Under the pieces are notes generated by a model. It saw nothing but the letters and a program-made list of their open reading frames with translations. It searched no databases and had not been told where the DNA came from. The position numbers and the translations under genes are program-made. Of a DNA stretch of 64,000 nucleotides, positions 7,085 to 15,725 are shown one piece after another. The stretch is from Flavobacterium sp. (lineage in GTDB: Bacteria > Bacteroidota > Bacteroidia > Flavobacteriales > Flavobacteriaceae). The first letter of the stretch is position 1, and the number at the start of each line of letters is the position of its first letter. The stretch is from contig NZ_JAPZSP010000010.1 in the NCBI RefSeq assembly GCF_027531705.1, positions 62,001 to 126,000 of the forward strand, written 5' to 3'.

Positions 7085-8977
7085 TTATTTAAGTGAATAT
7101 AGATTGTTAGGTTTAACGATGACAATATCTTTTTCCAACAAATCTTGAAGGGCAAAGATAACATCGTCTTTGGGTAATTTGGTCATTTTTTGAATATCTC
7201 TCGAATTTAATTCTTGTATTTTCAACAAACCAATAATTTTTTCTGAAATTGACTTTGTGCTTTTCTTTGGGACAGCTTTGGAAATACAATACGAGCAAAC
7301 ACCACAATCTTCTTCTTTAATTTCACCAAAGTAGCGCAACAACAATTTGCTCTTGCAAGTATTTTTCTCCTTTATATAATACAAAACCGATTTTAACTGA
7401 TGTGTTTTCAATTGATTTTGTGCTTCCAAGTATTTGGAAACACGATTTATGGTTTTTTCGTCTTCGCGAACTTCATTAAAAACAATTGTAGCGTCATTAT
7501 TTTTGGCAATATATTCGATTATATCTTTTTCTTTCAACTTTTTTAAAACAGCCAAAACTTGATTTTCTGCTGAATTAGATTTTTTGGCAATCAATTGAAG
7601 ATTGAAAGCTGTCAAGGTTTCATAAATTCCGGGATAAGTTCTTAAAATGGCTAAAATAATTTCTTCATCTTGCGGATTCAAACTCATATATCTAATGACT
7701 TCTTTACTTTCGATGATGAATTGCAATGAAATTTTTTCTGAAAACTCTTGCGACAATGAAATAATACCTTGTCTATCCAAAAACTGCATAGCATTATAGA
7801 CTTTTAAAGTCGGAAAATTATATTTGGTGCAAAATTGGTTCAGGTTAAAACTAAATTGCTCATCAATTCCTTCTCCATATGCGATTTGGAAGAAATTGCA
7901 CAGTTTTACAAAAACCAAATTCAAGAAAACTTTATCAGGTAAACTTCCTAAAAATTGTTCTTCGGCGTGAATTAAGTCGGATGAATTGGCTAATAAAACA
8001 CCATAAGCTTTTTCACCATTTCGACCAGCACGACCAGCTTCTTGGTAATAATTTTCTAGATTTTGCGGAAAATGAAGATGTATGACCGTTTTTACATTGG
8101 CTTTGTCAATTCCCATTCCGAAAGCGTTTGTTGCCACCATAACTTGCACTTTTTCGTCCATCCAAAGTTGCATATGGTTGTTTTTTTCTTTAGCTGATAA
8201 GCCGCCATGATAAAAAGTTGCTGTAAATCCTAACGTTTCAAGTTGCGAAACGGTATCAGAGCAAGCTTTTCTATTGGTAACATATATGATGGATGGTTGT
8301 GGATTTTTACGAAGAATTTGCTCAATCATGTAGAGTTTATCTTCGACTTCAAAAACCATGTAGGCTAAATTATCTCGTGCAAATGATTTGGTAAATATTG
8401 CAGGATTATTGAGTTGAAGTTGCACAAAAATATCTTCTTGAACGCGTTTGGTCGCCGATGCTGTCAAAGCCAAAAAAGGCACTTTTGGAAAATATTCTTT
8501 AAGCTTTACAATTTTGAGATAAGCTGGTCTAAAATCGTGTCCCCATTGTGAAACGCAATGTGCTTCATCAATAGTGATAAGGTTTATTGGTAAGTTTTTA
8601 ATTCGTTCGACTATCCAATCGTTTTGTAATCTTTCTGGAGAAAGGTAAAGGAATTTGTAATTTCCGTATTGGCAATTGTCGAGCAAATCGATTATTTCAT
8701 CTTGACGAATTCCGCCTGTTAGTGCGATTGCTTTTATCCCTTTGCTTTGAAGGTTTTGCACTTGGTCTTTCATAAGTGCGACCAAAGGCGAAATGACCAA
8801 ACAAATTCCGTCCATCATCATGGCTGGAACATGAAAACAAATTGATTTTCCGCCACCAGTTGGCATTAATCCGAATGTGTCTTTTCCGCTTAAGACTGAT
8901 GAAATTATTTCCTCTTGCGGAGCTCTAAACGCATCGTGTTTCCAGTATTGTTGTAGGATTTCTAATGGTTTAGACAT
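7085..8977 (-). CDS. recQ: RecQ family ATP-dependent DNA helicase
   Basis: A 630-residue superfamily 2 helicase that unwinds 3'-tailed and forked DNA in recombination and repair. Motifs in order: motif 0 FRAPQEEIISSVLSGKD, Walker A MPTGGGKSICF, Walker B with DEAHCVSQWGHDFRP (the RecQ-specific aromatic loop), SASATKRV-type motif III (LTASATKRV), IIYVTNRKACSD, and motif VI QEAGRAGRNG. The RQC zinc site is present (Cys residues in NTCKSK, EDCGVCSYC), followed by a winged-helix region. No HRDC domain is apparent; the protein stops around 630 residues, shorter than HRDC-bearing RecQ. It shares a 15-nt leader sequence with the DUF493 gene (see repeats). Confidence 0.93.
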   Translation of the reverse strand: MSKPLEILQQYWKHDAFRAPQEEIISSVLSGKDTFGLMPTGGGKSICFHVPAMMMDGICLVISPLVALMKDQVQNLQSKGIKAIALTGGIRQDEIIDLLDNCQYGNYKFLYLSPERLQNDWIVERIKNLPINLITIDEAHCVSQWGHDFRPAYLKIVKLKEYFPKVPFLALTASATKRVQEDIFVQLQLNNPAIFTKSFARDNLAYMVFEVEDKLYMIEQILRKNPQPSIIYVTNRKACSDTVSQLETLGFTATFYHGGLSAKEKNNHMQLWMDEKVQVMVATNAFGMGIDKANVKTVIHLHFPQNLENYYQEAGRAGRNGEKAYGVLLANSSDLIHAEEQFLGSLPDKVFLNLVFVKLCNFFQIAYGEGIDEQFSFNLNQFCTKYNFPTLKVYNAMQFLDRQGIISLSQEFSEKISLQFIIESKEVIRYMSLNPQDEEIILAILRTYPGIYETLTAFNLQLIAKKSNSAENQVLAVLKKLKEKDIIEYIAKNNDATIVFNEVREDEKTINRVSKYLEAQNQLKTHQLKSVLYYIKEKNTCKSKLLLRYFGEIKEEDCGVCSYCISKAVPKKSTKSISEKIIGLLKIQELNSRDIQKMTKLPKDDVIFALQDLLEKDIVIVKPNNLYSLK

Positions 8978-8981
8978 TTTT

Positions 8982-8996
8982 ATTTAGGATTTACGA
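8982..8996 (-). repeat. dispersed leader motif, copy in front of recQ
   Basis: On the minus strand this reads TCGTAAATCCTAAAT and lies just upstream of the recQ ATG. The identical 15-mer occurs on the plus strand at 9768-9782, before the DUF493 gene. Confidence 0.6.
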
Positions 8997-9043
8997 ATTA
9001 TGGATTTTGGATTTTTTTTCGTAAAAATAATAAAAGTACACTA

Positions 9044-9577
9044 TTATAGTGAATTTAGTATAAAAAGAATGCGTTCTTCTACTGTTCCTTTTGGAACTTC
9101 TATCAGATTGTAACCGTAAGTTTGATAGGTTTCTTTGAGATGTTCAAAGATAAGTTTGGCTTGTTCGTAGTTTTCGTAGCGAGCTTCGTCACTTATATAA
9201 ATTTCTTGCCAAGGTGGCAAAACAAAGACTTTGGTATAAGCATGATCTTTACAAGCTTGGTCAAAAAAAGAAGGATAACTATCGCCGATATAATGCATGT
9301 AAGCCAAAATATCTGGAATTCCGCGGTCTAGGAAAACAAAATCGGCTGCGTCTTGTTTGGCGCTTTCAAATTGTTTTTTTCTGCCTTCGAGAAGCAATTC
9401 GCTAAAAAGTAATGGTTTTTCGAGAAAAAGTTGTTCGATTCCTTGTTTTTTGGCTTCGAGAGTTATTTGGCGTGAAATCTCAGGAAAACACGAGTAACCT
9501 TGTTCGATAAGTCCATCGATTATGGTGGTTTTTCCAGTTCCTGGACCGCCTGTTATAACTACAAGTTCTTTTCTCAA
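9044..9577 (-). CDS. AAA-type P-loop ATPase (kinase-like, AAA_28 group)
   Basis: The reading frame has no ATG before the P-loop. The track uses a TTG at 9598, but a candidate -7 promoter element (9603-9596) overlaps it, so the in-frame TTG at 9577, giving MRKELVVITGGPGTGKTTI, is preferred (177 residues). Walker A is GGPGTGKTT; a Walker-B-like strand is DFVFLDRGIPDILAYM; a GYSCFPEISRQIT stretch and VFVLPPWQEIY follow. The pattern matches predicted ATPases of the AAA_28 type, distantly related to nucleotide and small-molecule kinases such as the NadR kinase domain. Substrate unknown. It lies 66 bp upstream of recQ on the same strand. Confidence 0.75.
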   Translation of the reverse strand: MRKELVVITGGPGTGKTTIIDGLIEQGYSCFPEISRQITLEAKKQGIEQLFLEKPLLFSELLLEGRKKQFESAKQDAADFVFLDRGIPDILAYMHYIGDSYPSFFDQACKDHAYTKVFVLPPWQEIYISDEARYENYEQAKLIFEHLKETYQTYGYNLIEVPKGTVEERILFILNSL

Positions 9578-9595
9578 TTTTTTTGAAATAAGGCG

Positions 9596-9603
9596 CAAAT
9601 TTA
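9596..9603 (-). promoter_or_regulatory. candidate -7 element for the P-loop ATPase gene
   Basis: TAAATTTG on the minus strand, an exact TAnnTTTG match. It overlaps the upstream TTG and supports the downstream start. No clear -33 TTTG was seen. Confidence 0.35.
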
Positions 9604-9669
9604 TTGAAATGTTTTAGATAAAAGAATACGTTTTTGAAATTTTATTTTTTATTCAATGCAAAAACTCAC

Positions 9670-9712
9670 TAGCCCCGATTGCAGCGGCACAAAGTAGAGC
9701 GGAAAGCGGGAA
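9670..9712 (+). repeat. dispersed intergenic element A, short copy
   Basis: The GC-rich island TAGCCCCGATTGCAGCGGCA ... TAGAGCGGAAAGCGGGA stands out in an A/T-rich spacer. The reverse strand of 37803-37875 carries the same two half-sites (TAGCCCAGATAGCAACGGCA ... TAGAGTGGATAGCTGGA), there separated by an extra internal hairpin that this copy lacks. Similar sequences recur between flavobacterial genes; whether it matches the Rfam Flavo-1 RNA has not been tested. Confidence 0.7.
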
Positions 9713-9767
9713 AATGGAAACCTAAAATGCCCGAACCATTCGCTCCTAAAATTCCTAAATCATAAAA

Positions 9768-9782
9768 TCGTAAATCCTAAAT
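9768..9782 (+). repeat. dispersed leader motif, copy in front of the DUF493 gene
   Basis: TCGTAAATCCTAAAT, identical to the minus-strand copy at 8996-8982 before recQ. It is embedded in degenerate TAAATC-type repeats. Confidence 0.6.
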
Positions 9783-9791
9783 CTAAAATTG

Positions 9792-9799
9792 TATATTTG
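9792..9799 (+). promoter_or_regulatory. candidate -7 element for the DUF493-DUF4290-murA operon
   Basis: TATATTTG, an exact match to TAnnTTTG, 22 bp before the ATG at 9821. No good -33 TTTG lies at the expected distance. Confidence 0.45.
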
Positions 9800-9820
9800 C
9801 TTTTATTTTCAAATTTAAGA

Positions 9821-10105
9821 ATGGATAAGAAGACCGAAGAATTTTATGTTAGGTTAAAGGAAGAGCTAAGCTCTACATCTGAATGGCCAAGTGAATATTT
9901 GTACAAATTTATTGTGCCAACTGACCCGAAAAAAGTGGAAGAAGTTGAAAATGCTTTTGATAATATGGGTGCGGTTATCAATACGCACCAGTCTAAAACT
10001 GGAAAATATACCAGTCTTTCTATAAATGTAACTATGCAAAGTCCTGCTGATGTTGTAGAAAAATACATTGAAGTTTCTAACATTGAAGGGATAATCTCAT
10101 TATAA
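9821..10105 (+). CDS. DUF493 family protein (YbeD-like)
   Basis: The ATG at 9821 gives 94 residues starting MDKKTEEFYVRLKEEL; the track extends upstream through a TTG. The small alpha/beta fold follows the DUF493/YbeD pattern: YLYKFIVPTDPKKVEEVENAF, then KTGKYTSLSINVTMQSPADVVEKYIEVSNIEGIISL, resembling an ACT-like regulatory domain. The role is unknown. Its stop codon overlaps the next start in a TAATG arrangement, so the two are translationally coupled. Confidence 0.85.
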   Translation: MDKKTEEFYVRLKEELSSTSEWPSEYLYKFIVPTDPKKVEEVENAFDNMGAVINTHQSKTGKYTSLSINVTMQSPADVVEKYIEVSNIEGIISL

Positions 10106-10818
10106 TGGTACCAAAATATATAAAAGAAAATGCCAACGATACGGTTCAGTATTTAGAATACAATGCCGAGCGTCCGCATTTAATCATTCCGGAATATGGT
10201 CGTCATTTGCAAAAATTGATTGATCAAGCTACCGCAATTGAAGACAGAGAATTGCGTAACAAAACGGCAAAATACATTATTTATGTAATGGGTGGATTGA
10301 ATCCGCATTTGAGAGATGTACCCGATTTTCAGCATAAATTATGGGATCAGTTGTTTATCATGTCTAATTTTAAGATTGATGTAGATTCGCCTTATCCTAT
10401 TCCGTCAAGAGAAGTTTTGCAATTGAAACCTGAAGTTCTTCAGTATCCGCAGAATTTCCCTAAATACCGTTATTATGGAAACAATATCAAGTATATGATA
10501 GATGTTGCCAACAAATGGGAAGAAGGCGAAATGAAAGGCGCATTAATAAAAGTGATTGCCAATCATATGAAAAAATCGTATTTGAGTTGGAATAAAGACA
10601 CGGTAACAGATGCCGTAATATTTGAACATCTTTACGAATTATCAGGCGGAACAATAAACTTGATTCAAAGTGATGAAGAGTTGTTGAATACCACCGACTT
10701 GATGCGAACCAATAAGCGAGTTTCTAACAAAATAATGCCAGCTGGACAGCCAAAAATTCAAAGCAACAAGAAAAAACCATTTGTTAAGAAAAATAATAAT
10801 CAAAATAAAATTCAATAA
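10105..10818 (+). CDS. DUF4290 domain-containing protein
   Basis: A 237-residue, mostly helical protein beginning MVPKYIKENANDTVQYLEYNAERP, typical of the Bacteroidota-specific DUF4290 family, with the conserved IPEYGRHLQKLIDQA and VMGGLNPHLRDVPDFQHKLWDQLFIMS blocks. The last 40 residues are Lys/Asn-rich and likely disordered (KKKPFVKKNNNQNKIQ). Function unknown. It lies between a DUF493 gene and murA, 36 bp from murA, an arrangement that suggests cotranscription. Confidence 0.85.
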   Translation: MVPKYIKENANDTVQYLEYNAERPHLIIPEYGRHLQKLIDQATAIEDRELRNKTAKYIIYVMGGLNPHLRDVPDFQHKLWDQLFIMSNFKIDVDSPYPIPSREVLQLKPEVLQYPQNFPKYRYYGNNIKYMIDVANKWEEGEMKGALIKVIANHMKKSYLSWNKDTVTDAVIFEHLYELSGGTINLIQSDEELLNTTDLMRTNKRVSNKIMPAGQPKIQSNKKKPFVKKNNNQNKIQ

Positions 10819-10854
10819 GTGTTTTACATAACATTTAATCATAACCAATAATCT

Positions 10855-12165
10855 ATGAGCGTTTTTAAAATAGAAGGTGGAAAATCATTAAAAGGAGAAA
10901 TTACACCACAAGGAGCCAAAAACGAAGCTTTACAAATTTTATGTGCAGTGCTTTTAACTCCAGAAAAAGTAACCATCAATAACATTCCTGATATTATTGA
11001 TGTCAATAAACTGATAACCCTTTTGGGAAATTTGGGTGTTAAAATCCAAAAAAACGGAAAAGGATCTATCACTTTTCAGGCAGACGAAGTAAATGTTGGT
11101 TATCTTGAAACGGAAGCTTTCAAAAAAGAAGGTGGTTCGCTCAGAGGTTCTATCATGATTGTTGGTCCATTATTAGCACGATTTGGAAAAGGATATATTC
11201 CTAAACCAGGTGGTGATAAAATTGGAAGACGACGTTTGGACACACACTTTGAAGGATTTATAAATCTTGGTGCAAAATTTAGATACGAAAGAGAAGACCA
11301 TTTTTATGGTGTAGAAATGGACGGGCGTTTGAAAGGTGCTTATATGCTACTTGACGAAGCATCAGTTACTGGAACAGCTAATATCGTTATGGCAGCTGTT
11401 TTAGCTGAAGGTACAACTTCTATTTATAATGCCGCTTGCGAACCTTACTTACAACAATTATGCAAGATGTTGAACTCAATGGGTGCTAAAATCACTGGTG
11501 TTGGTTCTAATTTGTTGGTAATTGAAGGTGTAGAATCACTTGGTGGTTGTGAGCACAGAATTCTTCCAGATATGATTGAAATTGGAAGTTGGATCGGTCT
11601 TGCAGCTATGACAAGAAGTGAAATTACAATTAAAAATGTTAGTTGGGATAATTTAGGTGTTATACCAAGTACATTTAGAAAACTAGGAATTACATTAGAA
11701 CGTCGTGGTGATGATATTTACATTCCAGCTCACAAAGATGGTTATGAAATAAAAACAGATATTGACGGTTCTATCTTGACTGTTGCTGATGCACCTTGGC
11801 CAGGATTTACTCCAGATTTATTGAGTATTGTTTTGGTAGTAGCAACACAAGCACGTGGAGATGTTTTGATACACCAAAAAATGTTTGAAAGTCGTTTATT
11901 CTTTGTAGATAAATTGATTGATATGGGTGCCAAAATTATGTTGTGTGATCCGCACAGAGCTGTTGTTATGGGACATGATTTCAAATCGCAACTGAAAGCA
12001 ACCGTAATGAGTTCGCCAGATATTAGAGCGGGAATTTCGTTATTGATAGCCGCACTTTCTGCAAAAGGAACAAGTACGATTCAAAATATTGAACAAATCG
12101 ATAGAGGTTACGAAAATATTGACGAACGTTTGAGAGCTATTGGTGCTAATATTGTGAGAGCTTAA
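10855..12165 (+). CDS. murA: UDP-N-acetylglucosamine 1-carboxyvinyltransferase
   Basis: A 436-residue enzyme that transfers enolpyruvate from PEP to UDP-GlcNAc, the first committed step of peptidoglycan synthesis. Conserved features: the start FKIEGGKSLKGEITPQGAKNEALQ, GGSLRGSIMIVGPLLARFG, the catalytic loop, PDMIEIGSWIGLAAM, and the C-terminal SSPDIRAGISLLIAALSAKG. In the active-site loop the residue equivalent to E. coli Cys115 is Asp121 (PGGDKIGRRRLD, where E. coli has PGGC). Known Cys-to-Asp MurA proteins remain active and are insensitive to fosfomycin. Length is normal and it is followed by a strong terminator. Confidence 0.96.
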   Translation: MSVFKIEGGKSLKGEITPQGAKNEALQILCAVLLTPEKVTINNIPDIIDVNKLITLLGNLGVKIQKNGKGSITFQADEVNVGYLETEAFKKEGGSLRGSIMIVGPLLARFGKGYIPKPGGDKIGRRRLDTHFEGFINLGAKFRYEREDHFYGVEMDGRLKGAYMLLDEASVTGTANIVMAAVLAEGTTSIYNAACEPYLQQLCKMLNSMGAKITGVGSNLLVIEGVESLGGCEHRILPDMIEIGSWIGLAAMTRSEITIKNVSWDNLGVIPSTFRKLGITLERRGDDIYIPAHKDGYEIKTDIDGSILTVADAPWPGFTPDLLSIVLVVATQARGDVLIHQKMFESRLFFVDKLIDMGAKIMLCDPHRAVVMGHDFKSQLKATVMSSPDIRAGISLLIAALSAKGTSTIQNIEQIDRGYENIDERLRAIGANIVRA

Positions 12166-12190
12166 AACTTAAAATTCCAATAATATAAAT

Positions 12191-12235
12191 TCCAAATTCC
12201 AACTGATGTACTACTTGGAATTTGGATTTTTTTTT
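12191..12235 (+). terminator. intrinsic terminator after murA
   Basis: A perfect 12-bp stem, TCCAAATTCCAA (12191-12202) / TTGGAATTTGGA (12215-12226), followed by nine T. Confidence 0.85.
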
Positions 12236-12252
12236 GAGTTTAAAAACTATTT

Positions 12253-13020
12253 ATGGAAACATATATAATTGTAATTCTTTGTATCGCTTCTTTTTTCGCA
12301 GGCTTTGTTGATGCAATTGTTGGCGGTGGCGGATTGATACAAACTCCAGTTGCTTTGATTTTGTTGCCAAATTATGCGGTTTCTTCTATTATTGGATCTT
12401 TAAAAATTCCGGCTTTTAGTGGTACTAGTTTTGCTGCCAATCAATATTTGAAAAAAGTAGACATGAATTGGAAACTACTTTTGATAATGGCTATTATTGC
12501 TTTTTGCGCTGCTTTTTTGGGTTCCAATTTGCTGACTATGGTTAGTAATGATTTTATGAAGCCTTTATTGCTAGTTGTACTTACTTTAATTGCCATTTAT
12601 ACTTTTACCAAAAAGAATTTTGGACAACATCAAGCCAAAGATTTTTCTACCAACAAACAACTTTTATATGCTATATTAATGAGTGTTTGTATCGGCTTTT
12701 ATGACGGATTTATTGGTCCAGGAACGGGAAGTTTTCTGGTTTTGGGATTTGTAGCCATTCTTGGGTTTGATTTTCTTCACGCTTCTGCCAATGCTAAAAT
12801 GGTGAATTTAGCGACCAATTTTGGTTCGATTTGTCTTTTTGTTATTAAAGGAAAAATCATTTGGGCAATAGCAATTCCAATGGCTATTTGCAATGCTCTT
12901 GGTGGCTGGATTGGAGCCAAAGTTGCTATAAAAAAAGGAAATGGATTTATTAGAGTTTTCTTTTTGATTATTGTAATCGGAACACTAATTCGATTTGGTT
13001 ATGATGTGTTTTTTAAATAA
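12253..13020 (+). CDS. sulfite exporter TauE/SafE family permease
   Basis: A 255-residue inner-membrane protein with about eight hydrophobic segments. It has the two pseudo-repeated family signatures: FFAGFVDAIVGGGGLIQTPVALILLP near the start and IGFYDGFIGPGTGSFLVLGFVAILG near residue 140. The TSUP family moves sulfite, sulfonates or other anions across the inner membrane; the substrate here cannot be told. It sits alone between murA and rho, convergent with rho. Shared terminator sequence starts at its stop codon. Confidence 0.9.
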   Translation: METYIIVILCIASFFAGFVDAIVGGGGLIQTPVALILLPNYAVSSIIGSLKIPAFSGTSFAANQYLKKVDMNWKLLLIMAIIAFCAAFLGSNLLTMVSNDFMKPLLLVVLTLIAIYTFTKKNFGQHQAKDFSTNKQLLYAILMSVCIGFYDGFIGPGTGSFLVLGFVAILGFDFLHASANAKMVNLATNFGSICLFVIKGKIIWAIAIPMAICNALGGWIGAKVAIKKGNGFIRVFFLIIVIGTLIRFGYDVFFK

Positions 13021-13050
13021 AAAAATCCCACTTGCTTAACAAATGGGATT
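13018..13050 (-). terminator. terminator between rho and the TauE gene
   Basis: Stem ATCCCACTTG (13025-13034) / CAAATGGGAT (13040-13049) with one mismatch. The minus strand continues into seven T, so it suits rho best; the plus strand has only a weak T-rich tail, so action on the permease transcript is uncertain. Confidence 0.7.
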
Positions 13051-13075
13051 CTATAATTTAATATTAAAACAGTAA

Positions 13076-14875
13076 CTAGTCGTTCATCGAAATCAAAAAC
13101 TCGTCGTTATTTCTTGTTTTCTTAATTTTATCACTAATAGTATCCATCGCCTCCACTGGATTCATATCGGCTAGATATTTTCTTAAAATCCACATCAACT
13201 GTAATGTTTTTGGATCTAACAATAAATCATCACGCCTTGTACTTGACGAAGTTAAATCGATAGCAGGGAAAATTCTACGATTTGCAATTTTTCTATCCAA
13301 TTGTAACTCCATATTTCCAGTTCCTTTGAATTCCTCAAAGATAACCTCATCCATTTTAGAACCTGTTTCAGTCAATGCTGTTGCGATGATACTTAACGAA
13401 CCACCGTTTTCAACATTACGAGCTGCACCAAAGAAACGTTTAGGTTTCTGTAACGCATTAGCATCAACACCACCACTCAATACTTTTCCAGAAGCTGGTT
13501 GAACCGTATTATATGCTCGCGCTAATCTGGTAATTGAATCTAACAAAATCACAACATCGTGACCACATTCTACCAAACGTTTTGCTTTTTCTAAAACAAT
13601 GTTCGCAATTTTTACGTGTTCTTGTGGTTCTTTATCAAAAGTCGAAGCGATCACTTCACCACGAACACTACGTTGCATATCGGTAACCTCTTCAGGACGT
13701 TCATCTATCAAAAGCACAATCAAATAAACTTCTGGATGATTAGCAGCAATGGCATTGGCAATGTCTTTTAACAACATTGTTTTACCAGTTTTAGGTTGTG
13801 CCACAATCATACCACGTTGACCTTTTCCTATTGGAGAAAACAAATCGATAATTCTTGTTGAAACTGAACTTCCTCTTTCGGCAATTTTGAATTTTTCTGT
13901 TGGAAAAACGGGCGTTAAATGTTCAAATGAAACTCTATCTCTTACGACTTGTGGATCATGTCCATTTATTTTTAAAACTCTTACTAATGGAAAAAACTTC
14001 TCGCCTTCTTTTGGCGGACGAACCACACCTTTGACAGTATCTCCCGTTTTTAAACCAAATAATCTAATTTGAGAAGTTGACAAATAAATATCATCTGGCG
14101 AAGCTAAATAATTATAATCGGAAGAACGCAAGAAACCGTAACCATCAGGCATCATTTCTAGAACACCTTCACTTTCTATAATTCCGTCAAACTCAAAATC
14201 GGAATCTCTAAAATTATTTTTCTTGTTTTTAAAATTCGGATTTTGGTTCCCGTTTCCGTTGCCATTTTGGTTTACTTCATCAGTTCGCTTTCGCTCGTGT
14301 GGATTACCATTACCATTTCCGTTTTGATTCGGGTTTTGGTTCGGATTTTTGTTTTTGTTTTGATTCGGATTGAATTTCTTTTCTTTAGGTTGATTTTCTT
14401 CTCCTTCTTTACTTTCTACTGGTGAAGCTACTTCGTCGTTTACTGTTTCGGCAGTTTCAGCTACTACTTGTTCTTCTGTATTTTGATTTGTTTTTTTAGC
14501 AATTTTTTTCTCGTAATCCGCTTTTTTGAATTTTGCCACCTTCTTTTCAAAAGGTTTTGGAGCGACTTCTTTTTCTTCTACAATAACTTCTTTTTCAACT
14601 AAAATTTCTGGCTCAGAAAATAACGTTACCGATGCTTCTTTCGGTTGAATGTCTTTTTTATCCGAAATAATTCTAGCGCGTTTTTGCTTATTTTCAACGG
14701 ATTTTTCAGATGATTTTGGAGCTTCTGTCGGTTCATCCAAAGAGTTTTGAGCGGTAAGAATCATATCGATTAATGCTTCTTTTTTTACGCCAGCATATTT
14801 TATGGTTTTAGCTAATTTAGCAATGTCTTGAAGCTCAGTAAGCTTCATTACTTTTAATGCAGAAATGTCAAACAT
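13076..14875 (-). CDS. rho: transcription termination factor Rho
   Basis: A 599-residue hexameric RNA helicase. Layout: an N-terminal Rho_N helix (residues 1-45, [20 protein letters not shown]), a long charged linker, an Asn/Gly/Gln-rich low-complexity stretch (about 165-225, repeats of NPNQNGNGN type), the RNA-binding cold-shock domain (about 235-310, [15 protein letters not shown]), and the RecA-like ATPase with Walker [13 protein letters not shown] and Walker [18 protein letters not shown]. coli Rho is 419 residues, so the extra length is nearly all in the N-terminal insertion. In Bacteroides thetaiotaomicron a comparable disordered region drives Rho condensation and helps gut fitness; the same role here is inference. 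Its gene has a good terminator and diverges from the DUF4293 gene. Confidence 0.96.
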   Translation of the reverse strand: MFDISALKVMKLTELQDIAKLAKTIKYAGVKKEALIDMILTAQNSLDEPTEAPKSSEKSVENKQKRARIISDKKDIQPKEASVTLFSEPEILVEKEVIVEEKEVAPKPFEKKVAKFKKADYEKKIAKKTNQNTEEQVVAETAETVNDEVASPVESKEGEENQPKEKKFNPNQNKNKNPNQNPNQNGNGNGNPHERKRTDEVNQNGNGNGNQNPNFKNKKNNFRDSDFEFDGIIESEGVLEMMPDGYGFLRSSDYNYLASPDDIYLSTSQIRLFGLKTGDTVKGVVRPPKEGEKFFPLVRVLKINGHDPQVVRDRVSFEHLTPVFPTEKFKIAERGSSVSTRIIDLFSPIGKGQRGMIVAQPKTGKTMLLKDIANAIAANHPEVYLIVLLIDERPEEVTDMQRSVRGEVIASTFDKEPQEHVKIANIVLEKAKRLVECGHDVVILLDSITRLARAYNTVQPASGKVLSGGVDANALQKPKRFFGAARNVENGGSLSIIATALTETGSKMDEVIFEEFKGTGNMELQLDRKIANRRIFPAIDLTSSSTRRDDLLLDPKTLQLMWILRKYLADMNPVEAMDTISDKIKKTRNNDEFLISMND

Positions 14876-15030
14876 AAATGTTTATATAAATTTAAATTTT
14901 TCTTGAGAAATTGAATAAGTAGTAAAGTTTGTGGTTTTGGAATCGTCGTAAAATGAAGTATTTACCGATTTATACTGCAATACTACAAATAAAATTTCAA
15001 TTTGCAATAGTATTTCTAAAAAAGAAAATA

Positions 15031-15038
15031 TATTTTTG
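15031..15038 (+). promoter_or_regulatory. candidate -7 element for the DUF4293 gene
   Basis: TATTTTTG, an exact TAnnTTTG match, 18 bp before the ATG at 15057. A TTTG at 15001-15004 lies upstream, but some 6 bp further away than usual for a -33 element. Confidence 0.4.
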
Positions 15039-15056
15039 CGAAACAAAATTTCACAA

Positions 15057-15470
15057 ATGATTCAAAGGATACAAACTATTTACTTAATTCTGGCACTTGT
15101 AGTAACTGGTGTGTTGCCATTTGTTTTTAGTTTATGGACATTAGACACCAAAGTAGCGTATTATTTTATGCAAAATCAAGTGTATTTGGTACTTTTTGCT
15201 TTGAGCACCGTTTTATCGGCTGTAAGTATTGTGAGTTATAAAAAGAGACAAAATCAATTTGTAATGGGCAGATTGAATATCATATTAAATTTAATTTTAT
15301 TAGGATTATTTGTATATCGTTCGCTAAATTTATCTGGAGAAACTCCTGTAGTTTCGGAGAAAGGTATTGGGATGTTTCTACCTATTGTTGCTATCGTGTT
15401 ATTGGTTTTGGCCAATAAAGCCATCAAGAAGGATGAAGAGCTCGTAAAATCTGTTGATCGATTGAGGTAA
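15057..15470 (+). CDS. DUF4293 family membrane protein
   Basis: The ATG at 15057 gives 137 residues starting MIQRIQTIYLILALVV, the usual start of this Bacteroidota family; the track start lies in the promoter region. Four transmembrane helices are apparent (about residues 6-26, 44-62, 75-92 and 105-122), with a charged C-terminal tail (NKAIKKDEELVKSVDRLR). Family function is unknown. It is divergent from rho, a pairing worth comparing in related genomes, and ends with its own terminator. Confidence 0.82.
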   Translation: MIQRIQTIYLILALVVTGVLPFVFSLWTLDTKVAYYFMQNQVYLVLFALSTVLSAVSIVSYKKRQNQFVMGRLNIILNLILLGLFVYRSLNLSGETPVVSEKGIGMFLPIVAIVLLVLANKAIKKDEELVKSVDRLR

Positions 15471-15504
15471 ACCTATAAACTTAGTTTATTAGTGCGAAGA
15501 AAAG

Positions 15505-15533
15505 TCCGAAATGTATGTTTCGGATTTTTTTTT
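15505..15533 (+). terminator. intrinsic terminator after the DUF4293 gene
   Basis: Stem TCCGAAA (15505-15511) / TTTCGGA (15518-15524) with a 6-nt loop and nine T. Confidence 0.75.
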
Positions 15534-15725
15534 GTTTTAGGGTTTTTAAGTTGTGATTATTTTTGAAAAAAAATAAAATTTGTACAAAAGTTTGTGATAA
15601 TTTTCTATTTAAATTATTAAAAAAAAATAGATTTAATTCAATAATTATTTCATTACTATTTGACAAAATTATATCATTATATCTATTTGCTAACCCCTAA
15701 TTTTACGCTTACAAAATTCGCTTTT

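Noticed and set aside
14225-14370. Regular short repeats suggestive of a CRISPR or minisatellite
   Set aside because: They encode the Asn/Gly-rich tract of Rho in frame; there are no spacers of constant length.
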